The notes under the pieces are model-generated. The model made no database searches. It was given only the letters and a program-made list of their open reading frames with translations, and was not told the DNA's origin. Positions 52,539 through 60,746 of a DNA stretch of 64,000 bases are shown in pieces (the stretch's first letter is position 1; each line of letters begins with the position of its first letter). The position numbers and the translations under genes were made by a program. The DNA lies in contig JBBQCW010000004.1 of NCBI GenBank assembly GCA_038319025.1, positions 166,092 through 230,091 of the forward strand, given 5' to 3'. The stretch is from JBBQCW01 sp038319025. GTDB lineage: Bacteria; Actinomycetota; Thermoleophilia; Solirubrobacterales; Solirubrobacteraceae.

Positions 52539-54766
52539 GCGGCGAAGAGGAGGAAGCGCCAGGCGCCCGCCGCCGGCGCCTGGTTGCCGCGCTGTTCCCC
52601 GGCTCGCCCACCGTCTGGCGGGTGGCCGGCATCGTCGGCGCGATCGGCGCGATCGTGCTGCTCGTCGCCCTGATGATCCCGAGGGACGTATTCACCGGGT
52701 CCAACTCGGTGCGCCCGCTCGGGTACGTCGTCCCGGCCCGGCTCGGGCAGCCGATGTGCGTACGCCACGTGCGCGTGCCGTCGGGCACCGGCCGCGTGCG
52801 GTACGCGATCGACACGCGGACGACGCCGCGGCCCGCGATCGCCATAACGGTCAAGCAGGCCGATGGCACCGTGATCGGCGGTCGTGCGCCGCCTGGCCCG
52901 GCCGGCTACCACCGCGTGGACATTCCGCTGACGGGCGAGGTGCAGGGCGGCGCGCGCGACTTCGTGCTGGCCCGCGTGTGCATCGCCCCGACCGCGAACG
53001 TGCAGTTGTTCATCTGGGGGGTGAACGGGCTCGACCAGACCGACCCGCCGCTCGTCGTCGGCAAGGCTCGGATCTACCCGGCGCGGGTGGCGATGTGGTT
53101 CCTGCCGCTGGCCCACGAGCAGGCGTCGATCCTTTCGCGGCTACCCCAGATCGCCGAGCGCGCCTCCCTCTTCCGCGCCGGGTTCGTGGGGCCGTGGCTC
53201 TATTGGCTGCTGCTGCTGTTCGGCTTTCCGGCACTCGCTTACGGGGCGATTCGGCTTGTCGCCCGCGGCGGGGAGGGGATGCGGATCCGCCGGGTCGCGT
53301 TGACGCTGTTCTCGTTGGTGGCGCTGTACGCGGCGGGCTGGGCGCTGGTGTCACCCACGTTCCAGGCGCCGGACGAGTCCGAGCACTTCGCCGCGGTGCA
53401 GTGGTTCGGGGAGACGGGCAAGGCCGTCGACGCCAGTCAGGGCAAGCGGCCGCCGTGGTCAGATTCGGAGTCGCTGCTGATCGACGCGACCCGCGAGCTG
53501 ACCATGTTCGAAGCCCCCGACGGCCGGGCGCCGTGGTTGCGCAGCTACGAGGACGCGTATCGCTTCCGGGTCAACGGGCCGTATCACGGTCATCCCAAAC
53601 GCGACAACGGCGGCGGCTTCCATCCGGCCACCAGCACGTGGACGCCGCTCTACTACGCCACGGTCTCGCCGGCCTACCTGATCACCCGCGAGCATTCCGT
53701 GGCCTCGCAGGTGCTTGCGGTGCGCTGGACGGGCGCCCTGTTCGGAGGGCTCACCGCCGTCTTCGCGCTGTTGACGTTGCTGACGCTGTTGCCCGACGCG
53801 AGACGCCTGGCGATCGTCGGAGGGCTGCTGCTCGGATTCCTGCCCCAATTCGGGTTCGTGTCCGGGGCGATCAACAACGACGCAGGTGTGAACCTGTTCG
53901 CGGCGATCGTCGCCTACCTCACCATCCTCGGCCTACGACGTGGCTTCTCGCCCGGCTTGGGAGCGCTGCTCGGGTTGGCGCTCGGCGTCCTCCCGCTGAT
54001 GAAGGGAACCGGCTACGAGCTGTATCCGTGCGTCGCGCTCGCGGTCACGCTGGGCCTCGTGCGCCGGCACTCGCGCCAGGACCTGCTGGGCGTCGCCGCG
54101 CTGGGGGCCATGGTGATCGGCGTCTATCTGGGGTGGGACGCGCTCAGCTCCGTTTTCCATCGGCAGACGTTCGCCACCCCTGGCGGAGCGACGCCCGGCG
54201 TGAGCTTTCCGGCCAAGGATCACCCGAAGGAGTACCTGTCATGGCTGTGGCAGATCCTCGTTCCCTACCGGCCGTCGTTCCTTACCGATCGCACGCTCGT
54301 CCACTGGCCGTTCTTCAACATCTACATGAAGCGCGGGTTCGGCGGGTTCGGTTGGTACGCGGTCTTCTTCCCCAACTGGGTGTACGGGATCATCACGCTC
54401 ACGCTGGCGACGATGGCCGCGGGCGCGGGCGCGGCGATCCTGCGCTTCCGCGATTCAGCTCGCGAGCGCTGGGTGGAGATCCTCTTCCTCGCCTCCGTGC
54501 CGGTCGTCGTCTTCATGGCCGTCGAGGCGGCGTATCTGCCCCTGGCCGGTCTGCCGATCGACGGCACGGCGGAGCAGGGGCGCTACGCCTTCACCGCATT
54601 GGTGCCGCTGGTGTCGATGGTGGTGGCCGGCTGCCTGGGCCTCGGCACGCGCCGTGACCCCGACAAGCCGTCGCGTGCCGTAGCGATCGCCACCGGCGTT
54701 CTGACCGCGCTGCTCGTGCTCGGCTGGGCCTCGTGGTGGCTCGTGCTGGCGCGGTTCTACAGCTGA
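52535..54766 (+). CDS. DUF2142-like GT-C-type membrane glycosyltransferase
   Basis: 743 aa from the GTG in the GTGA overlap with the DPM-like gene. A first helix near residue 30-50, then a ~165-aa external beta-rich domain, then about 10-12 membrane helices. The DUF2142 signature is PTFQAPDESEHFAAVQWF (acidic motif in the first loop) and, later, GAINNDAGVNLFAA. The pairing with a polyprenyl-phosphate sugar synthase supports a role as the enzyme that uses that donor outside the membrane. It overlaps the convergent fusion gene by 10 bp. Confidence 0.8.
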   Translation: MSGEEEEAPGARRRRLVAALFPGSPTVWRVAGIVGAIGAIVLLVALMIPRDVFTGSNSVRPLGYVVPARLGQPMCVRHVRVPSGTGRVRYAIDTRTTPRPAIAITVKQADGTVIGGRAPPGPAGYHRVDIPLTGEVQGGARDFVLARVCIAPTANVQLFIWGVNGLDQTDPPLVVGKARIYPARVAMWFLPLAHEQASILSRLPQIAERASLFRAGFVGPWLYWLLLLFGFPALAYGAIRLVARGGEGMRIRRVALTLFSLVALYAAGWALVSPTFQAPDESEHFAAVQWFGETGKAVDASQGKRPPWSDSESLLIDATRELTMFEAPDGRAPWLRSYEDAYRFRVNGPYHGHPKRDNGGGFHPATSTWTPLYYATVSPAYLITREHSVASQVLAVRWTGALFGGLTAVFALLTLLTLLPDARRLAIVGGLLLGFLPQFGFVSGAINNDAGVNLFAAIVAYLTILGLRRGFSPGLGALLGLALGVLPLMKGTGYELYPCVALAVTLGLVRRHSRQDLLGVAALGAMVIGVYLGWDALSSVFHRQTFATPGGATPGVSFPAKDHPKEYLSWLWQILVPYRPSFLTDRTLVHWPFFNIYMKRGFGGFGWYAVFFPNWVYGIITLTLATMAAGAGAAILRFRDSARERWVEILFLASVPVVVFMAVEAAYLPLAGLPIDGTAEQGRYAFTALVPLVSMVVAGCLGLGTRRDPDKPSRAVAIATGVLTALLVLGWASWWLVLARFYS

Positions 54767-56496
54767 TCGAGCCACGCGGCGAACGCGCCGCCGCCGACAT
54801 CCGGCACCGCATGCCGCGGCGCCGCAAACGCCTCGGTGCCCACGGGCGCAGGGCGTGGGTCGTTGACCACCGCGCTCGTGAACCCGGCGGCGCGGACGCG
54901 CGCCTGGACGGCGCGGTCGACGTCCTCGCCCGGAACGCCGAACGGGTAGGAGAAGGCAGTGGGGCGTGCGCCCAGCCACGCTTTTAGGTCGTCGCGGCTG
55001 CCGGCGATCTCCTCGTCCTGGCGCTCCGGTGACATGCGCGCCAGGGACGGGTGCGTGCGCGTGTGTGCGCCGATGCTCATGCCGGGCGCGGCGGCGAACG
55101 TGCGCAGTTCGTCGATCGTCATCGGGCGGTCGTCGTCGGGCGCCGGCGCGCCGGCGCGGTCCTCGCCGGCCCAGGCGCGCAGCTCTCGCAGGATCGCCTC
55201 GATGAGCTCCGGGGTCTGCGGCTGCAACCAGGCTTTGAGGTGGCCGAGGGCTGCGGCGCGGGCGCCGGGGCCGGTCATCGGCCAGGCTCGCGTGTCGTCG
55301 CCGATCGCCAGCCGCAGAAGGCCGGCGTCGGCACGCGCGCAGTGGGTGAGGCGTTCCACCTCGTCCCACCAGAACGAGCGCCCCGAGGCGACATGGCCGG
55401 TGGCGACGAACAAGGTCGCCGGCACACGGTGGGCCGTCAGGATTGGCAGCGCGGCATGGAGGTTGTCCATATAGCCGTCGTCGAAGGTCACCGTGATGTC
55501 GTGGCCGCGCGCGGCCACGACCGCCATCTGTGCGGCGAAGTTCGTGGGATGAACGGCGAGCGGGTCGTCGGGTCGGTCGGCCACGCGGTGGTAAAGGAGT
55601 GCCGTCGGCCCGCTTTCAGGTGAAAGCTTGAGCGGCCGGGAGAACAGCGGCGGCGCGGCGGGGACGGCGGCGCGGAACGGCGTGCACGTCGCGGTCGGGG
55701 CCAACTCACGGTGGACGAGCGGGTCGCCGATCAGCGCGCCCGCCGCCTGGGCCGCCCGCGCGGCGCGCTCCGTGGCCAGGCCGGGCTGCCGACGGGCGAG
55801 GGCGGAGATCGCACCCGCCGCGCCCCGACCCGCCGCGGCGGCCAGCGCGCCCGCGGCCCGCGGGTGGCCGGCCAGCAGTTGCTCGCGGGCGCCGAAGCGG
55901 GCCCGGCGGGCGACCATGGTGCGAGGTGACAAAGTCGTCGGGTCGATGCGTCGCACCGCGCTCACGGCGCTGTCGCCTCTTACGCCCCAGCCCGCCTCGC
56001 GCAACGCCTCCTGGGCCAGATGCTCGTCGGAGAACCAGTCGCGTGCCCCAGGCCCGCCGCGGGCGGGAAAAAAGCCGCCGACGCCGCGCAGCGCCTGCGC
56101 ACGGAAGCTCACGTTGCCGCCATGAAACGTGTGAGCGCCGGCGATCTGGAGCGCAAAAGCCGGCAGCAGATCGTCGGTCAACCAAGCGGGCCGGGGCGCC
56201 ATCACGTCGGCGGTAAGCGGGCCGCCGACGGTTCCCACCGCGTCCGCATCCGGCGCCGCCCATGCCGCCGTCAGCCTCGTCCACCAGCCGGGATCCACGA
56301 TCACGTCGTCCTCCACCAACGCCAGCACCGGCGCTCGGCAGGCGGCCAATGCCGTGTTGCGCGCCACGCCCAGGCCGTCGTCGGCACGAGCGTGGACGAT
56401 CAGCGGCACGGGGGCACCGGCTGCGGCCAGCGCCGCGACCGCGGCGTCGGCGGTGAACGTGCCGCCGGCCCGCACGATCACCGCGACCTCGATCAC
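54757..56496 (-). CDS. GT2-like domain fused to polysaccharide deacetylase (NodB homology)
   Basis: 579 aa from the GTG at 56496. Residues 1-~230 form a GT2-like domain: VAVIVRAGGTFTADAAVAAL, VEDDVIVDPGWW (metal site), HGGNVSFRAQALRGVGGFF and DWFSDEHLAQEAL; the usual first VDDGS motif is missing. After an Ala-rich helical linker, residues ~300-579 form a carbohydrate esterase 4 domain: TFDDGY near residue 335, FVATGHVASG, SIGAHTRTHPSL and FSYPFGVPGEDVD. Such a fusion could add and then deacetylate an N-acetyl sugar. There is no signal peptide, so the deacetylase would be cytosolic. GTGA overlap with the upstream GT. Confidence 0.8.
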   Translation of the reverse strand: MIEVAVIVRAGGTFTADAAVAALAAAGAPVPLIVHARADDGLGVARNTALAACRAPVLALVEDDVIVDPGWWTRLTAAWAAPDADAVGTVGGPLTADVMAPRPAWLTDDLLPAFALQIAGAHTFHGGNVSFRAQALRGVGGFFPARGGPGARDWFSDEHLAQEALREAGWGVRGDSAVSAVRRIDPTTLSPRTMVARRARFGAREQLLAGHPRAAGALAAAAGRGAAGAISALARRQPGLATERAARAAQAAGALIGDPLVHRELAPTATCTPFRAAVPAAPPLFSRPLKLSPESGPTALLYHRVADRPDDPLAVHPTNFAAQMAVVAARGHDITVTFDDGYMDNLHAALPILTAHRVPATLFVATGHVASGRSFWWDEVERLTHCARADAGLLRLAIGDDTRAWPMTGPGARAAALGHLKAWLQPQTPELIEAILRELRAWAGEDRAGAPAPDDDRPMTIDELRTFAAAPGMSIGAHTRTHPSLARMSPERQDEEIAGSRDDLKAWLGARPTAFSYPFGVPGEDVDRAVQARVRAAGFTSAVVNDPRPAPVGTEAFAAPRHAVPDVGGGAFAAWLDQL

Positions 56497-57527
56497 GGCT
56501 CGGTCGCTCGCAGCGCGGTGCGCAGCGCGTCCTCGGCCTGGGCGGCGGCCGCGGCCCAGGTTCGCGTTGCGCCCCATTCGGTCCCGTTCAGCGACTGCCC
56601 GGCACGGGCCATCAGATCGTCCAGCAGGCCTTCGATCGCGTAGGCCAGCCCGAGAGGGTCGGCGGGGGCGATCACGATGTTGTCGGCGTTAGGGCCCACG
56701 GCCGCGGCATCGATGGCGACGACCGGCAGTCCGCAGGCCTGCATGTCGCCGATCACGGGCGACGCACCGTCGGCGGCACAGACCACGCCGAGCGTCGCGT
56801 AGCCGTAGGCGTCGGCACGGGTCATGGGATCCGGTGACCCAACGTCGTAGAGCGGATACGGCGACCGCAGCGGCTGCTCGCCTCGCGCCACGCCGATGGT
56901 TAGGTCCGGGCGACGGTGCAGCAGTTCGCTGCCGGCCAGCAGCGCCAACGGCGCGCCACGCCACGGCTCCTCGGCCGGGGCATCGAGCAGCACGAGGTCG
57001 TCGCGCCGGTGGGTCGGGAGCGGGCGGTAGGACTCGTCGATCCCGCGGGCAAACCACGATGTGGCGACGCCGTGCTCCTCACCGATCACCTTCGCCAACC
57101 ACTCCTCCGCGCAGAGGACGTGCAGGCCGGAGCGCAGCGCGTGGCCGACCCACATGTGCGCGGGGCCGGCGCTCAGGCGCTCCTCCTCGTCAGCGGTTAC
57201 GAGCAGCACGCGCGTAGCGGTATGGGGCAGCGCGAGGACCCGCCACGTGGCGCGCCAACCGGTGGCGATCGCCACATCGGCGCCGTGCCAGGTGCTCATG
57301 CCGCCACCGGGGGCAGGCCAGTGCGAGATCGCGTGCCCGCGCGCCACCAGCGCCTCGCCGAGTTCCTCGGCCACGCCGTTGTCCCCCGGCCCCACGAACG
57401 CGATGCTCAGCGAGGAGTCCTCCTCCAGAGCGTTGCCTGCAGGGATCAGTGGTTCGGGGCCGTCCCGGAGTACCGCCAGCAGCGATGGCGGGACCGAGAT
57501 GGTGGCGGCCGCAGGCGTGTCGGGCAC
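56493..57527 (-). CDS. GT-B-like glycosyltransferase
   Basis: 344 aa. The first ~45 residues are low in homology; then LSIAFVGPGDNGVAEELGEAL and DVAIATGWRATW open the acceptor half. The donor half is degenerate (GVVCAADGASPVIGDMQACGLPVV), with an EX7E-like site missing its first Glu. This resembles WsaF/GT4-like rhamnan transferases. It starts 3 bp after the upstream GT4 gene and overlaps the fusion gene by GTGA, so three genes are one operon. Confidence 0.72.
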   Translation of the reverse strand: MPDTPAAATISVPPSLLAVLRDGPEPLIPAGNALEEDSSLSIAFVGPGDNGVAEELGEALVARGHAISHWPAPGGGMSTWHGADVAIATGWRATWRVLALPHTATRVLLVTADEEERLSAGPAHMWVGHALRSGLHVLCAEEWLAKVIGEEHGVATSWFARGIDESYRPLPTHRRDDLVLLDAPAEEPWRGAPLALLAGSELLHRRPDLTIGVARGEQPLRSPYPLYDVGSPDPMTRADAYGYATLGVVCAADGASPVIGDMQACGLPVVAIDAAAVGPNADNIVIAPADPLGLAYAIEGLLDDLMARAGQSLNGTEWGATRTWAAAAAQAEDALRTALRATEP

Positions 57528-57530
57528 GGG

Positions 57531-58802
57531 TCAGCCGTCGCCGCTGCGGCGCTTGAGCCGGCCCATGACCCGGGGCGCGATGTGCCGCTGAACGGTTGGC
57601 CGGTGCCACTGACGGAGCACGGGCGCGACGACGGGCAGGCGCTTGGCCCGATCGACCCGGCGCACCGTTCGCTCCAGTTCTTCGCGCTCGGCCAGTTGGA
57701 TGCCGTAGGTCTCCAGGCCGGCGAGCAGGTCGGCGCTCAGCCGACGTGCCGCATCGGCGGGATCAGGAGGTGGCGCGGTCGCGATCGCGTGCAGCGCGTC
57801 GGCCATCAGCGGCCCTTGCTCATCCCAGGACGGCCACGCGCGGGCGGTGGCCAGAGCGCCATCGCGCAGGCGGCGCAGCAGGGCGCGGTCCTGCGCCAAA
57901 AGGTCCAGGGCGCGAGCGGTGCCCTGCGTGTCGTCCCAGTCCACGACGAGGCCGTTCTCCTGGTGTCGCACATACTCGTCGTACCCGGTCACCTCCGTTA
58001 CGACGCAGGTGGCGCCACGGTGGAAAGCCTCCAGCGGCGGGCCGAACATGCCTTCGACGCGGGAAAGCTTCAGGAGGACGTCCGTCTGCGCGTACAGGTC
58101 GGAGAGCTCGCGCTGGCTGAGCGGGCCTATGACCTGATCGGCCGGCAGGCGCGCCGCGGCCTCGGCGTTACCCGTGACGATCGTCGTCACGTGGGGGAGC
58201 GTCATGGCGTTCGCGGCGTGCGCGGCGGCGGGGACGCCCTTGAACCAGGGGACCGGATCTCCTTCGATGAGGACCCGCAGCGGCGCGTCGTCGTCGCCGG
58301 CCGGGACGGAGTCGAGCGGTACGAAGATGTTCTTGTCGATCCCGTTGCGGACGAGATGGCAGGGGGTTTCGGGCCGCAGGTCGGCGAGCGTGTCCTTGAT
58401 CCAGCCGGCCTCGGTGATGAAGCTGACGGGCAGCCCGAGTACCAGGGCGGCGCCGAGGCGCTCAGGCTTGTCGGGCACGTAGAACCGGTCTTCCAGGCTC
58501 TGGACGAACGACACGTGACGGGCCGCGTTCAGCTCGAAGAGGCGGTAGGCCGTCTCCCACCAGGTGGAGATCGCGATGTCCCACCGGCGCCCGCGGGCCT
58601 CGTCGAAGCCGATCACGTCGAGGCCGGAGAGGCCCTCGAAGCGCCACGCGGCTTCTTCGAGTTCCCGCACGAGAACGAGTGAGACGGTGAAGTCCTCGCG
58701 GGCGTTGAGGTGGCGCGCGTGCTCGAGGATGACCGTCATCCCGCCCGAGAGGGCAAGGTCGTTCACCAGGAAGCCGACGCGCAAAGGTTCGTCCGTGGGC
58801 AC
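57531..58802 (-). CDS. GT4-family glycosyltransferase
   Basis: 423 aa. RVGFLVNDLALSGGMTVILEH is the acceptor-side GG loop; LRVLIEGDPVPWFKGVPAA and SRVEGMFGPPLEAFHRGATC the donor side, with an EX7E pattern. The C-terminal ~75 residues are basic and helical, perhaps membrane-associated. First gene of a three-GT operon. GTG start is 6 nt after TAGCAT, and only 36 bp separate it from the divergent CgeB-like gene. Confidence 0.82.
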   Translation of the reverse strand: MPTDEPLRVGFLVNDLALSGGMTVILEHARHLNAREDFTVSLVLVRELEEAAWRFEGLSGLDVIGFDEARGRRWDIAISTWWETAYRLFELNAARHVSFVQSLEDRFYVPDKPERLGAALVLGLPVSFITEAGWIKDTLADLRPETPCHLVRNGIDKNIFVPLDSVPAGDDDAPLRVLIEGDPVPWFKGVPAAAHAANAMTLPHVTTIVTGNAEAAARLPADQVIGPLSQRELSDLYAQTDVLLKLSRVEGMFGPPLEAFHRGATCVVTEVTGYDEYVRHQENGLVVDWDDTQGTARALDLLAQDRALLRRLRDGALATARAWPSWDEQGPLMADALHAIATAPPPDPADAARRLSADLLAGLETYGIQLAEREELERTVRRVDRAKRLPVVAPVLRQWHRPTVQRHIAPRVMGRLKRRSGDG

Positions 58803-58808
58803 GGTCGG

Positions 58809-58814
58809 ATGCTA
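58809..58814 (-). promoter_or_regulatory. -10 element TAGCAT for the GT4 at 58802
   Basis: TAGCAT on the minus strand ends 6 nt before the GTG at 58802. The opposing -10 element for 58839 begins 11 bp away. Confidence 0.6.
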
Positions 58815-58824
58815 CGCAAGCCAC

Positions 58825-58830
58825 TACATT
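58825..58830 (+). promoter_or_regulatory. -10 element TACATT for CgeB-like gene at 58839
   Basis: TACATT ends 8 nt before the ATG at 58839, choosing it over in-frame codons upstream that overlap the divergent GT4 gene. Confidence 0.6.
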
Positions 58831-58838
58831 CCAGCCGC

Positions 58839-59798
58839 ATGGCGTCCGTCACGACTCCCTACCTGCGCCCCGCGCCGGGCGAGCCGCTGCGCTTGGCGTT
58901 CGTCGGTCAGCAGACCTATTTCTCCGCTTGCGCGCTGGCGGACGAGCGGCCGGAGATCACGACCGCGTTCCTGGATTTCCGCTCCAGTGAGGCGGGCGAG
59001 GCCGACGATGCGGCGGCGGTGCGAGCCGGGTTGGAGGCTTTCGCCCCGCACGTGGTCGTGGTCTTCCGCCCTGAACTCTTGCCCAACGGCACGCTGCGCG
59101 GGCTGCCGGCGGCAACACTTGGTTTCCTCACTGAGCCGCTGCCGCGGGCGCTCACCGGCGGAGCCGTCCACGCGGACCTGGAGCGGCGGCTGCGCGAGCT
59201 TCGCCGGGTCGACCCGGGCGACTTCGATCGCGTGGTGAGCTTCGACCCGCTGATCGCCCAGACCGCCCACGAGGTGGTGCCGGTTTGGCGGTCGCTGCCG
59301 CTCCCGGTCGCCGACCGCTTTTTCGCACCGGTGGAGCCGATGCGCGCCGCACCCAAGATGCTGTTCATCGGCCGCTCGACGCCGCACCGCGAGGCGATCC
59401 TCACACCGCTCAAGCACCACCACGACCTGTTTCACATCGCTCACGGGGTCGACGGCGATGACCTTGCGCGGCTCCTGAGCGAGTTTCAGGTCGCCGTCAA
59501 TCTGCACAACGAGCCGTACGCGTCGTTTGAGAATCGCGTGTGCCTGCACCTCGCGGCCGGCCATCTGGTCATCACCGAGCCGCTCAGCCCGCTGCACGGC
59601 CTGGAGCCGGGGATCGACCACCTCGTCGGCGTCTGGGATGTCGTGGCCGACCGGCTGCCTCGCGCCCCGCGCACCTGGGACGGCGTGCGCCTACGCGGCC
59701 GCCACAAGGCTGAGCAGTTCCGCGCCTCCCGCGTCTGGCCGCGCCTCGTCGCCGATCTACACGCCGACCTTGCCGCGTTCGGTAGCGCGCGCGTTTAG
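58839..59798 (+). CDS. CgeB-like (DUF3880/Glyco_trans_1_2) glycosyltransferase, copy 1
   Basis: 319 aa. Core pattern shared with two paralogues nearby: LAFVGQQTYFS, VVVVFRPELLPNG, PVWRSLPLPVADRFFAP, FIGRSTPHRE, VNLHNEPYASFENRV and LVITEPLSPLHGLEPG. The C-terminal half matches the Glyco_trans_1_2 type of GT-B donor domain; the conserved NEP and ENRV motifs probably bind nucleotide. In Bacillus CgeB contributes to spore surface glycosylation; here the acceptor is unknown. It overlaps the convergent paralogue at 59795 by 4 bp. Confidence 0.75.
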   Translation: MASVTTPYLRPAPGEPLRLAFVGQQTYFSACALADERPEITTAFLDFRSSEAGEADDAAAVRAGLEAFAPHVVVVFRPELLPNGTLRGLPAATLGFLTEPLPRALTGGAVHADLERRLRELRRVDPGDFDRVVSFDPLIAQTAHEVVPVWRSLPLPVADRFFAPVEPMRAAPKMLFIGRSTPHREAILTPLKHHHDLFHIAHGVDGDDLARLLSEFQVAVNLHNEPYASFENRVCLHLAAGHLVITEPLSPLHGLEPGIDHLVGVWDVVADRLPRAPRTWDGVRLRGRHKAEQFRASRVWPRLVADLHADLAAFGSARV

Positions 59799-60727
59799 AC
59801 GGTCGCCCGCCCTGCCGAGCGGGCGGACCCGAAGGCGCGCACGTCGTCCAGCAGGTCGGCGACCAGGGTGGGATAGACGGTCGACGCGCGGAACTGCTCC
59901 GCCTTCGCGCGGCCCGCGTGGCGCATCGTGGCGAACGCATCCGGGGTGGCGCGCAGCGCGGCGGCGATGTCCCACAATGCCCACGGCGCGCCCACCTCGA
60001 CGTAGTCGGTCCCGGGCAGCAGCCCGTGGCGAGGGGAGAGCGGTTCGCTGAGGACGAGCAGCCCGGCGGCGAGCATCGTGCTGACCCGGTTCTCGAACGT
60101 GGGGTAGGGCTCGTTGTGCAGGTTGATCCCCGCGTCGGCCTCGCCCAGGAACTCGCGCAGACGTCGGTCGGTGATGCCGTGGGCCAGATGGACCACGTCG
60201 AAGTCGTGCTTGATCGGGCCCAGAAACGCTTCGCGGTGCGGTGTGGACCTCCCGACGAACAGCAGTTGCGGCGGGCCGCTGGCGGGGCGCACCGGAGCGA
60301 AGACCGAGTCCGACACCGGCAGGGGAAGGGACCGCCACACGGGAACGATCGGGTCCACGGTCGGGGCCAGCAGCGGGTCAAAACAGATGATGCGGTCGAA
60401 GTTGCCCGGGTCGATGTCACGCAGGTTGCGCAAGCGGCTCGTCTGGTCGGCGTGGGGTGTGATGCCGGGGCGCGGCAGCGGCTCGGTCAGGTAGCCGACG
60501 GTCAGCGCGGGGAGATCGGTGAACGCACCCGGGGCCAGCAGCTCCGGGCGAAAGACGATCACGACGTCGGGCGCGAACGCTCGCAACGAGGCCAGCAGCT
60601 GGTCGGGCAGGTCACTGGGGACGAGGTCGAAGAACGCCGGCACGGTCGTCGCCGTGGGCGATTCCATCACCGAAGAGGAGAAATACGTCCGCTGTCCGAC
60701 GAACGCGAGACGCAGGGCTGCAGCCAC
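59795..60727 (-). CDS. CgeB-like glycosyltransferase, copy 2
   Basis: 310 aa from the GTG at 60727; the frame extends far upstream but only as a shadow of the divergent GT gene. Same motifs as copy 1: LAFVGQRTYFSS, VVIVFRPELLAPG, PVWRSLPLPVSDSVFAP, FVGRSTPHRE and INLHNEPYPTFENRV, LVLSEPLSPRHG. Convergent with copy 1 and divergent from the GT at 60747, with which it shares a -10 element. Confidence 0.75.
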   Translation of the reverse strand: MAAALRLAFVGQRTYFSSSVMESPTATTVPAFFDLVPSDLPDQLLASLRAFAPDVVIVFRPELLAPGAFTDLPALTVGYLTEPLPRPGITPHADQTSRLRNLRDIDPGNFDRIICFDPLLAPTVDPIVPVWRSLPLPVSDSVFAPVRPASGPPQLLFVGRSTPHREAFLGPIKHDFDVVHLAHGITDRRLREFLGEADAGINLHNEPYPTFENRVSTMLAAGLLVLSEPLSPRHGLLPGTDYVEVGAPWALWDIAAALRATPDAFATMRHAGRAKAEQFRASTVYPTLVADLLDDVRAFGSARSAGRATV

Positions 60728-60732
60728 GCGCC

Positions 60733-60739
60733 TAGCATA
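60733..60739. promoter_or_regulatory. overlapping divergent -10 elements TAGCAT/TATGCT
   Basis: Seven bases TAGCATA read as TAGCAT on the plus strand (60733-60738), 8 nt before GTG 60747, and as TATGCT on the minus strand (60739-60734), 6 nt before GTG 60727. Only 19 bp separate the two start codons, so there is no room for two independent promoters. Confidence 0.65.
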
Positions 60740-60746
60740 GGACGCC

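Noticed and set aside
52285..54657. 790-codon plus-strand frame
   Set aside because: It overlaps the DPM-like and DUF2142-like genes in another frame and is Arg/Ala-rich without membrane helices or motifs.
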